Source: Nitrospira defluvii
GTDB taxonomy: Bacteria; Nitrospirota; Nitrospiria; Nitrospirales; Nitrospiraceae
DNA: 6,644 bases
Direction of reading: 5' to 3'
Assembly (NCBI GenBank): GCA_016199015.1
Contig: JACQHN010000465.1
Span: 1 to 6,644 of the forward strand
Shown: one piece after another, positions 1 to 5,736 of the stretch
Layout: each line of letters starts with the position of its first letter
Position numbering within the stretch: position 1 is the stretch's first letter
Notes under the pieces: model-generated
Told to the model about the DNA's origin: nothing
What the model saw: the letters and a program-made list of their open reading frames with translations, nothing else
The model's database searches: none
Made by a program: the position numbers and the translations under genes

Positions 1-1
1 C

Positions 2-2785
2 AACGACTTGATCGTCGAAGGCGCGCGCCAGAATAATCTGAAGAATATCTCCCTGCGGATCCCCCACAACCAGGTCACCGCCATCACCGGCCTGTCCGGA
101 TCCGGCAAATCGTCCCTGGCCTTCGACACCCTCTTCGCCGAAGGACAATGGCGGTATGTGGAATCGCTCTCGACCTACGCGCGGATGTTTCTCGATAAGG
201 TGAACCGGCCCGACGTCGATCGGATCACCAACATTCGCCCCGCAATCGCGATCGAACAGAAAAATCCGATCCGCACCGCCCGTTCGACGGTCGGCACCGC
301 CACGGAGCTCGCTGATCTCCTGCGGCTCCTCTTCGCCAAAATCGGGAAGCCCGTCTGTCCGGATTGTACCCAGGAAGCGCGGGGCTACCACCCTGGGTCA
401 CTGGCCGAGGAGTTGCTGGCGCAATTCCCCGATGCGCGAGCGATGATTCTTTTCCCCATCAAGGACCTGGGTCCAGGCCACGACCGGTCGCTGCTCGACT
501 CGCTCTTGAAACGTGGCTTTACCCGGCTGCGGTGCGGTGAGGAACTCCTGGACCTCCACGAGCAGGGCGTGCTCCCGGAGACCCGCGAGTCGGGCATCCA
601 CGTCGTGCTGGATCGACTCGTTCTCAGACCGGACAATCGCCATCGGCTGATCGAAGCCATCGAGATCGCGTTCCAGGAAGCCGAGGGCATCTGCCAGGTC
701 GAGGTGATCGGGCATGGGCTCCGGACCTACAGCACTCACTTTCGCTGTCAGGGCTGCGGACGGACCTTCGAGCCGTTGCGTCCGTTGCTGTTTTCATTCA
801 ACCATCCGTTGGGCGCCTGTCCGGAGTGCAAAGGATTCGGCAACATCCTGCGATACGACCAGGCCCTGGTTATCCCGGATCGCAGCAAGTCGCTCGCCGG
901 CGGCGTCATTGAGCCTTGGAGCAAGCCGGGCTCGGACTGGTGGCAGAAACAGATGTTGTTGGCGATGAAAAAGCAGGGGATCGATCTGACGACCCCCTTT
1001 CAGGAACTTCCCACCGAGGTGCAGCAGCTTATCTGGGAAGGCAGCGACCAGGTTGAAGGCATCCGGCAATACTTCGACTATTTAGAAACCAAGCGCTACA
1101 AGCTGCATGTGCGGGTGCTGCTCAGCCGCTACCGCAGTCCCGCCACCTGCCCGACCTGTCATGGCAGCCGACTGAAACCGGCCGCCCGGTTCGTCAAGCT
1201 GGCGGGATACGACTTTGTGCAGCTCAATGAACTCACCATTGAAGCCGCAGCCGCCTGGTTTCAGCGCTTGGCCCTGCCCACATTCGACGCAGACATCGCC
1301 AAAGACATCCTCCGCCAGTTGCAGGCCAAGCTGAACTTTCTGCTGCGCGTCGGGCTGAGCTACTTGACGCTTTCTCGCCAGACCAAAACGCTGTCCGGCG
1401 GAGAAGCCCAACGGATTGCCCTGGCCAATCAACTCGGCTCTCGTTTGGTAGGCACGTTGTACGTGCTGGATGAGCCGACGATCGGACTCCATGCGCGCGA
1501 CACCGCCACCCTCGCCGGTATCCTCCGCGATCTGGCCGACCACGGCAACACCGTCATCGTCGTGGAACACGACCCGATGATGATTCGAACCGCCGACCAC
1601 ATCGTCGAACTGGGCCCCGGTTCAGGCAAACAGGGTGGCCACATCGTATGCGCGGCGCCGCGCGAGCAATTCCTCGCCGATCCGACGTCACTCACCGCCC
1701 GCTACCTGCAAGGCGAAGAGACCATCCCTCTTCCGAAAACCAGACGCTCCAGCAACGGCAAGGTACTCAGCATCGCGGGCGCCGCGGAACATAATCTGAA
1801 GAACTTGGTGGTCAGGATTCCGCTCCACATGCTGGTCTGTGTGACCGGCGTGTCCGGATCGGGGAAAAGCACGCTCATCGAGGAGACGTTGTATCGGGCC
1901 GCAGCCCGCGCCTTTCGCGTCGAATCCTTACCGATGGGGAAATTTCAAGCCATCAAGGGACTCGAACATGTGAAAGGCGTGCGCCTGATCGACCAGCAGC
2001 CGATCGGCCGGACACCCCGCTCCAACCCCATCACCTATTTGAAGGCCTTCGACGAAATCCGCAATCTGTTCGCCACCGAACGAGATGCGCTACGACGAGG
2101 CCTGACGCCCGGTCACTTCTCCTTCAACTCTGCCGGGGGGCGCTGCGAACGTTGCGAGGGGAACGGCTATGAAAAGTTGGAAATGTATTTCTTTGAAGAC
2201 ATCTATGCCACCTGCGAACAATGCGACGGCCGGCGCTTCAAACCGGAAGTCCTGGGCATTCGGTATCGCGGCAAGACCATCCACGATGTGCTGAACCTGA
2301 CGGTGACGGAGGCACAGGCGTTTTTCTCCGGCTCACCCAAGCTGACCGAAAAGCTCTACCTGCTGTCCTCGATCGGGCTGGGCTATCTGCGGCTGGGCCA
2401 AGCCGCCACAACCCTTTCCGGAGGAGAAGCGCAGCGGTTGAAGATCGCCGCCGAATTGAAAGATCCGTCGGCACACAATCTGCTCTATATTCTGGATGAG
2501 CCGACCACGGGGCTGCATCTCGACGACATTAAGAAGCTGCTGACCGTCCTGCACAAACTCGTGGACGCCGGCAACACCCTCATCGTCGTCGAGCACAATT
2601 TGGATGTCATTAAGACGGCCGATTGGGTGATCGACCTCGGGCCGGAGGGAGGCGAAGCAGGCGGGCACATCGTCGCTGAAGGACGCCCCGAACAGGTGGC
2701 GAAGGTCGCACAGTCCCATACGGGACGATTTCTGGCGACGGTGTTGGGGGATGCGAACGGAGTCCAAAGAGCGAATGGCCGATAG
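2..2785 (+). CDS. uvrA: UvrA-family excinuclease ABC subunit A (divergent paralogue type), 5' end outside window
   Basis: This is a DNA-damage recognition ATPase of nucleotide excision repair; family members act as dimers that load UvrB. Counting the TTG at 8 as residue 1, I see: Walker A at 28-35 (GLSGSGKS); a shortened UvrB-binding region at about 125-235; a first zinc finger C247/C250-C271/C274; a CPTC pair at 381-384; ABC signature LSGGEAQR at 462-469; Walker B YVLDEP at 485-490; second Walker A GVSGSGKS at 614-621; a second zinc finger C713/C716-C736/C739; signature at 803-810; and Walker B YILDEP at 826-831. All ATPase parts are intact. The frame is open to the left edge, and the residues before the TTG (N, D) continue the usual UvrA N-terminus, so the real start is probably a few codons upstream. 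The region between the first zinc finger and CPTC is shorter than in canonical UvrA, and ITYLKAFDEIR replaces the usual TYTG-type segment, which suggests a paralogue rather than the housekeeping copy. The last five codons and the stop lie in an intergenic heptamer repeat. Confidence 0.93.
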   Translation, partial: NDLIVEGARQNNLKNISLRIPHNQVTAITGLSGSGKSSLAFDTLFAEGQWRYVESLSTYARMFLDKVNRPDVDRITNIRPAIAIEQKNPIRTARSTVGTATELADLLRLLFAKIGKPVCPDCTQEARGYHPGSLAEELLAQFPDARAMILFPIKDLGPGHDRSLLDSLLKRGFTRLRCGEELLDLHEQGVLPETRESGIHVVLDRLVLRPDNRHRLIEAIEIAFQEAEGICQVEVIGHGLRTYSTHFRCQGCGRTFEPLRPLLFSFNHPLGACPECKGFGNILRYDQALVIPDRSKSLAGGVIEPWSKPGSDWWQKQMLLAMKKQGIDLTTPFQELPTEVQQLIWEGSDQVEGIRQYFDYLETKRYKLHVRVLLSRYRSPATCPTCHGSRLKPAARFVKLAGYDFVQLNELTIEAAAAWFQRLALPTFDADIAKDILRQLQAKLNFLLRVGLSYLTLSRQTKTLSGGEAQRIALANQLGSRLVGTLYVLDEPTIGLHARDTATLAGILRDLADHGNTVIVVEHDPMMIRTADHIVELGPGSGKQGGHIVCAAPREQFLADPTSLTARYLQGEETIPLPKTRRSSNGKVLSIAGAAEHNLKNLVVRIPLHMLVCVTGVSGSGKSTLIEETLYRAAARAFRVESLPMGKFQAIKGLEHVKGVRLIDQQPIGRTPRSNPITYLKAFDEIRNLFATERDALRRGLTPGHFSFNSAGGRCERCEGNGYEKLEMYFFEDIYATCEQCDGRRFKPEVLGIRYRGKTIHDVLNLTVTEAQAFFSGSPKLTEKLYLLSSIGLGYLRLGQAATTLSGGEAQRLKIAAELKDPSAHNLLYILDEPTTGLHLDDIKKLLTVLHKLVDAGNTLIVVEHNLDVIKTADWVIDLGPEGGEAGGHIVAEGRPEQVAKVAQSHTGRFLATVLGDANGVQRANGR

Positions 2786-2870
2786 CCTATAGCTGATGCC
2801 TTATAGTGAGACATGACGATCGGACCATGTGGGCCCGAACCATACGCTATCAGCTATTCGCTATACGCTC
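2768..2870. repeat. Inverted arrays of a degenerate 7-bp repeat (ATAGCNN) between convergent genes
   Basis: The left array (2768-2809) reads on the + strand as six consecutive heptamers: AGAGCGA, ATGGCCG, ATAGCCT, ATAGCTG, ATGCCTT, ATAGTGA. The right array (about 2836-2870) read on the minus strand gives ATAGCGA, ATAGCTG, ATAGCGT, ATGGTTC after a GAGCGT start. The two arrays face each other across a roughly 30-bp centre that contains GGGCCC. Segments 2769-2800 and 2839-2870 can pair over about 32 positions, with most mismatches at the two variable positions of each heptamer. The left array provides the uvrA stop (TAG, 2783-2785) and its last five codons. There is no clear T run after either arm, so a role as a bidirectional terminator is possible but not shown. 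The repeats and pairing are seen directly; that this is a dispersed genomic repeat family is inference. Confidence 0.75.
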
Positions 2871-2877
2871 TTGCTTC

Positions 2878-3438
2878 TCAGTTGCAGGAGGGATCGAACG
2901 GCATGTCTGCATAATGCCGCGACTCGTCGTCTAGGGACAGGACGATATCAGACCAAATCTCTGTGGGATTTTTCTCGAAGACAATCGACGGATCGGCAGG
3001 CCGGGTGATCCATGAGCCTGTTTGCATTTCCGACTCCAGCTGCCCCGGTCCCCACCCCGAGTACCCCAGATAGGCGCGAAACGATTCCTTTCCCGGTTGC
3101 TGCGTGAGGATGCGCTCCATGATCTCCAAATCACCACCAAGACAGACGCCATCGAATACCTGGTGCGAATTCTCAGGGGTCTGATTGATACGATAGAGCA
3201 TCATCACCTGGTTGGTTTGGACTGGCCCGCCCGCATACAGCACATGCGGTTGTCCCTCCAAGATCGGGACTTGGGGGAGTGCCTCGGAGATGGACATCCC
3301 CGTCGGCCGGTTGACAATCACTCCCAGCGCGCCTTCCGGCCCATGCTCACACAAGAGCACCACCGCCTGCCGGAAGTTCGGATCTTTTAACGCCGGCGCG
3401 GCCACCAGAAGAATACCTTTCCCGAGGGGAGTCGTCAT
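2878..3438 (-). CDS. yqgE: YqgE/AlgH family (UPF0301) protein
   Basis: This is a 186-residue cytoplasmic protein, the normal length for the YqgE/AlgH family. The biochemical role of the family is not settled; AlgH was named for an effect on alginate regulation in Pseudomonas. Family hallmarks are visible: an N-terminal GKGILLVAAPALKDPNF block (residues 6-22), the GALGVIVNRP block (36-45), the AGGPV motif (about 69-73), GGDLE near 101-105, and the GYSGWGPGQLE segment near 124-134. No signal peptide or membrane segment is seen. The ATG at 3436-3438 is preceded by AGGA (3445-3448) at 6-nt spacing, which supports this start. It lies 65 bp downstream of the nitrilase-like gene on the same strand with no convincing terminator between, so co-transcription is likely. 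It converges with uvrA. Confidence 0.93.
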   Translation of the reverse strand: MTTPLGKGILLVAAPALKDPNFRQAVVLLCEHGPEGALGVIVNRPTGMSISEALPQVPILEGQPHVLYAGGPVQTNQVMMLYRINQTPENSHQVFDGVCLGGDLEIMERILTQQPGKESFRAYLGYSGWGPGQLESEMQTGSWITRPADPSIVFEKNPTEIWSDIVLSLDDESRHYADMPFDPSCN

Positions 3439-3503
3439 GATTCATCCTACCGTGTGCTCGCGGGGTGACGCAAGTTGAGACATAAACAGGTCGCCGTGCG
3501 GCG

Positions 3504-4295
3504 TTACGCGCCGTACAAGGCCGGGCGTCGGTCGCGCAGGAGATCGTTGTAGGCATTGAGCGCCTTCGTTCTGGCCTCAGTCGGATCGATCTCGACGATG
3601 GTCAGGTCTTCGGTCTCACGAGGGGCGCGATGCACAATGTGGCCGCGCGGACTGACGACCTCGCTCATCCCGATGAAGGTCAGCCGATCCTTTCCGCCGC
3701 GGGCTTCGCTGCCGATCCGATTCGCCGTCACGCTGAACACCCGATTCTCCAAGCAACGCGTCACCATCGAGTCCGGGCAATGCGGCAGCACGAGGTTCGA
3801 AGGATGCGCAATGATATCCGCGCCCTGCAATGCCAGCGTGCGAGCCGCTTCCGGATAAAACCAGTCGAAACAGATCATGACGCCGACTTTGGCGAATCCG
3901 ATATCCCACACGTGAAAGCCGCTATCGCCCGGCGTAAAAAAGAGCGTTTCCTCGAAAAAGAGATGGGTCTTCCGGTAGCAGCCGATGAATCCCTTCGGTC
4001 CGACCACAACCGCCGAATTGAAACAATGCGCGCCGGCCCGTTCCGGCAACCCTGCCACGATCGTGACTCCTCGACGTCCGGCAAGATCAACCAGCCGTTT
4101 CGTGGTCTCTCCGTCCGGAACCGGTTCCGCAAGCCGCAGCACTTCCTCTTGGGACACGAACTGATACCCGGTCGCGAACAGTTCCGGCAACACGATGAGG
4201 TCGGCTTCCACCGGCTCAAGTCGAGCCGTCACCAGGTCGAGATTGCGAGGGACCTCGCCGAAGACCGGATCAAATTGGAAGTACCCAACTCGCAT
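3504..4295 (-). CDS. Carbon-nitrogen hydrolase, Pyrococcus-nitrilase-like
   Basis: A 263-residue enzyme of the nitrilase/amidase superfamily, which hydrolyses non-peptide C-N bonds through a Glu-Lys-Cys triad. The triad is visible with its usual flanks: E38 in LPELFATGY, K109 in YRKTHLF, and C142 in VMICFDWFYPE. The second conserved glutamate is at 116/117 (HLFFEE). Further family blocks are GADIIAHPSNLV (158-169) and ENRVF (183-187). From memory, the whole chain resembles the archaeal nitrilases PH0642 and P. abyssi Nit, including the GFAKVGVMICFDWF block; the P. abyssi enzyme acts on small aliphatic dinitriles. The substrate here cannot be read from sequence, and omega-amidase or carbamoyl amidase activity is also possible. 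It is likely cytoplasmic. The ATG at 4293-4295 is preferred over an upstream in-frame TTG at 4317-4319 because AAAGG sits 7 nt before the ATG and the TTG falls in the terminator T tract. The gene begins 15 nt after the smbP terminator. Confidence 0.9.
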   Translation of the reverse strand: MRVGYFQFDPVFGEVPRNLDLVTARLEPVEADLIVLPELFATGYQFVSQEEVLRLAEPVPDGETTKRLVDLAGRRGVTIVAGLPERAGAHCFNSAVVVGPKGFIGCYRKTHLFFEETLFFTPGDSGFHVWDIGFAKVGVMICFDWFYPEAARTLALQGADIIAHPSNLVLPHCPDSMVTRCLENRVFSVTANRIGSEARGGKDRLTFIGMSEVVSPRGHIVHRAPRETEDLTIVEIDPTEARTKALNAYNDLLRDRRPALYGA

Positions 4296-4302
4296 GGTGC
4301 GG

Positions 4303-4307
4303 CCTTT
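4303..4307 (-). promoter_or_regulatory. Ribosome-binding site deciding the nitrilase-like gene start
   Basis: AAAGG on the minus strand, 7 nt before the ATG at 4293-4295. It rules out the in-frame TTG further upstream, which would place the site inside the coding region. It lies immediately beyond the T tract of the smbP terminator. Confidence 0.7.
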
Positions 4308-4310
4308 CAG

Positions 4311-4348
4311 AACAAACAAAAAACGGGCAGGGACTCCCCTGCCCGTTT
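4311..4348 (-). terminator. Intrinsic terminator of smbP
   Basis: On the minus strand a perfect 12-bp stem (AAACGGGCAGGG with CCCTGCCCGTTT; 4337-4348 and 4321-4332) closes a 4-nt loop (4333-4336). It runs directly into a T-rich tract, TTTTTTGTTTGTT, ending at 4311. It starts 32 nt after the smbP stop codon. The hairpin is too stable, and its T tract too well placed, to be chance. Read on the + strand it has only an A-rich side and no T run beyond three Ts, so it is directional. It ends only 15 nt before the next gene's ATG. Confidence 0.93.
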
Positions 4349-4380
4349 CGCCTCAGACCTCGTTGCCGCGCAAGAGATGC

Positions 4381-4737
4381 TTACATGCCCTCTGACAAGT
4401 GGGGAAGGGCATTTTCGATGGCTTTGGTCGCCACATCAGCATGGCCGGCCTTGCCGTGTTCGATCCCATCCTTCAGTCCCTTGATCCCTTCAGCAACGTG
4501 GGGATTCTTGGTTTCAGTCATCGCCCCCTCGGCATGCTTGAGCGCAGTTTCCGCATGCTTCACCAGCGCGTCCGCATGGCCTTGTTTCCCATGGGCGACC
4601 GCTTCCTTGGCATGCTCCACCGCTTCCGCCTGATGTTTATTTCCTGCTGCGAAGGCCACGCCGGAAACCATCGGCGCGCCGACGAGCGCCATCATGACAC
4701 CAGCCACTACGACTCCCCGCCACTTAGCAGTCTGCAT
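4381..4737 (-). CDS. smbP: Small periplasmic metal-binding protein, SmbP family
   Basis: A 118-residue precursor resembling SmbP of Nitrosomonas europaea, a periplasmic four-helix-bundle protein that binds copper and other metals and is thought to buffer or detoxify them. Residues 1-30 form a signal peptide: K5/R7, a hydrophobic core VVVAGVMMALVGAPMV, then AFA before AG. The mature part is helical, rich in Ala/Lys/Glu, and has ten histidines (35, 42, 49, 54, 61, 68, 80, 94, 99, 113), many spaced by 7 or 14. It is an internal duplication: residues 38-73 and 83-118 align without gaps at an offset of 45, sharing AHGKQGHAD/EHGKAGHAD. The second copy has lost two histidines (positions 87 and 106 are Gly and Ala). 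There is no cysteine. The reading frame is open far upstream, but the ATG at 4735-4737 is chosen for its strong AGGAGG, its signal peptide and its own promoter. A terminator follows the stop. Confidence 0.9.
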   Translation of the reverse strand: MQTAKWRGVVVAGVMMALVGAPMVSGVAFAAGNKHQAEAVEHAKEAVAHGKQGHADALVKHAETALKHAEGAMTETKNPHVAEGIKGLKDGIEHGKAGHADVATKAIENALPHLSEGM

Positions 4738-4743
4738 GGAACG

Positions 4744-4749
4744 CCTCCT
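4744..4749 (-). promoter_or_regulatory. Strong Shine-Dalgarno of smbP
   Basis: AGGAGG on the minus strand, 6 nt before the ATG at 4735-4737. This fixes the smbP start and rejects the longer frame that would run back into the sulfurtransferase gene. Confidence 0.88.
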
Positions 4750-4789
4750 CTGTAAGTATGTGCACCGCATCATCGTATCGCTTGTGTTC

Positions 4790-4818
4790 AGCATAAAGAG
4801 GGCTCTGCATCCTGTCAA
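4790..4818 (-). promoter_or_regulatory. Sigma70-type promoter of smbP
   Basis: Minus strand: a perfect -35 box TTGACA (4818-4813), a 17-bp spacer (4812-4796) and a -10 box TATGCT (4795-4790; 4 of 6 to consensus). A transcript would start near 4783 and give a leader of about 45 nt containing the AGGAGG. The -35 box overlaps the TGA stop codon of the upstream sulfurtransferase gene (4815-4817). Perfect -35 and ideal spacing make this convincing by eye. No operator or metal-regulator site is clear next to it. Confidence 0.78.
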
Positions 4819-5708
4819 GACGGCCGCATCCCGGATGGAGCGGTTGATTCCGTCAGGCCCAAGAGCTTCTGCAAGGCGAGCAAATCTTTTTCCACGGGGC
4901 AGGCGAAATCTCGGCTCCACTCCCACCAGGACCCGGGGTAATTGCGCAGATGTTGATACCCGGCGAGCCGCAAAATGAAGTAGAGCCATCCTGCACGAAC
5001 ACCACCCGTGCAGTAACACACCGTTTCGTGCGTCGTATTGAGTCCCTTCATATCCAGCTGCGCTTTGATCGCCGCTAAGTCCTTTACCGTGGCATCGGCG
5101 TTGAGAAATCCGCTCCAGGCCACATGCACGGCGCCTGGAATGTGTCCGGGGCGCGGAATGCCGGACACTTCCTTCCCAAGGTATTCTTCGAGACTGCGAG
5201 CGTCCACAATCGTCGTCGTGGGGTGCGGCTTTCTCACGATCCCCTTCAACTCCTCCTTCATGATGATCGCCGAGTCGACCGGGGTCGCGGTGAAGTTTCC
5301 AGGCGTCGATCGCACGGCTCCATGTTCGAATGGCCGGCGTTCATCGATCCACTTGACCCATCCGCCGTCCAGCACCTTCAGATTTTTGTGGCCTAAGTAT
5401 TCCAACATCCAAAACATGCGGCCTTCATCGCCCCAATTGTCGAAGGGGTTGGAGTAAATCACCACCTCGCTGTCTTGGTTGATGCCGAGCGCCTGCACGC
5501 GCTTCTCGATCCGCTTCAGGTCGGGATCCAGCACACCTTTGGCCACGGCATCGGGGTCGCTATAGTCATGCCAGGTGGAATGCACGGCGCCGGGGATATG
5601 GCCGCCGAATTCGTAGGCCGCTCTCCCGCGCACATCAATTATCACAAGTCCGGGTTGCCCCAAGCGTTGCTGAAGGGTGTTGCTGTCGATCAATAATGGA
5701 TGTTGCAT
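4815..5708 (-). CDS. Thiosulfate/3-mercaptopyruvate sulfurtransferase (two rhodanese domains)
   Basis: A 297-residue tandem rhodanese enzyme, the usual size for the TST/MST family. It transfers a sulfane sulfur from thiosulfate or 3-mercaptopyruvate to a thiophilic acceptor such as cyanide or a protein thiol. The N-terminal domain (about 4-125) has LVIIDVRG, GHIPGAVH and the DGGW motif (114-117), but no cysteine in its loop (YSNPFDNWGDEGR), the normal inactive state. The C-terminal domain (about 150-285) has IVDAR, GHIPGAVH and the active loop C233-TGGV-R238 with catalytic C233. C231 lies two residues before it (CYC), which is less usual, and the GGV loop does not match either substrate class cleanly. 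No signal peptide is seen, so it is probably cytoplasmic. The ATG at 5706-5708 is preferred to an in-frame TTG at 5751-5753, which would overlap the cytochrome gene. The gene follows the cytochrome by 28 bp, so one transcript is likely. Confidence 0.92.
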   Translation of the reverse strand: MQHPLLIDSNTLQQRLGQPGLVIIDVRGRAAYEFGGHIPGAVHSTWHDYSDPDAVAKGVLDPDLKRIEKRVQALGINQDSEVVIYSNPFDNWGDEGRMFWMLEYLGHKNLKVLDGGWVKWIDERRPFEHGAVRSTPGNFTATPVDSAIIMKEELKGIVRKPHPTTTIVDARSLEEYLGKEVSGIPRPGHIPGAVHVAWSGFLNADATVKDLAAIKAQLDMKGLNTTHETVCYCTGGVRAGWLYFILRLAGYQHLRNYPGSWWEWSRDFACPVEKDLLALQKLLGLTESTAPSGMRPS

Positions 5709-5711
5709 GGG

Positions 5712-5717
5712 CTCCTC
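5712..5717 (-). promoter_or_regulatory. Ribosome-binding site of the sulfurtransferase gene
   Basis: GAGGAG on the minus strand, 3 nt before the ATG at 5706-5708; the spacing is slightly tight. It lies in the 28-bp gap after the cytochrome stop codon and supports the ATG over the upstream TTG. Confidence 0.65.
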
Positions 5718-5736
5718 GATCTCGGTCGGTGGATAC

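Noticed and set aside
1082..1600. A 172-codon minus-strand open frame inside uvrA
   Set aside because: It is a high-GC shadow of the uvrA ATPase region, with no recognisable protein features.
2811..2840. GGGCCC-centred mini-hairpin in the middle of the intergenic repeat
   Set aside because: The pairing is only about 5 bp with a mismatch. It is treated as the loop region of the larger inverted repeat, not as a separate feature.
3439..3475. Possible promoter (TTGCGT with TAGGAT) in front of yqgE
   Set aside because: The -10-like word is the ribosome-binding site itself and lies about 5 nt before the ATG. The match is poor and the geometry wrong.
3484..3503. Possible terminator hairpin just after the nitrilase-like gene stop codon
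   Set aside because: The stem is only about 4 bp (CGCC/GGCG) with a short, broken T run, so it is too weak to call.
4296..4380. Promoter for the nitrilase-like gene
   Set aside because: TTGCGC near 4370 has no acceptable -10 box at 16-18 bp, and nothing usable lies between the terminator and the ATG.
3630..4484. A 284-codon + strand open frame
   Set aside because: It is antisense to the nitrilase-like gene and smbP and also runs through the terminator hairpin. It shows no recognisable domain, while the minus-strand frames have catalytic motifs.
4381..5019. A 212-codon minus-strand frame that extends smbP upstream
   Set aside because: The extra N-terminal part overlaps the sulfurtransferase gene and is low-complexity shadow sequence. 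The ATG at 4735-4737 has an AGGAGG, a signal peptide and its own promoter.
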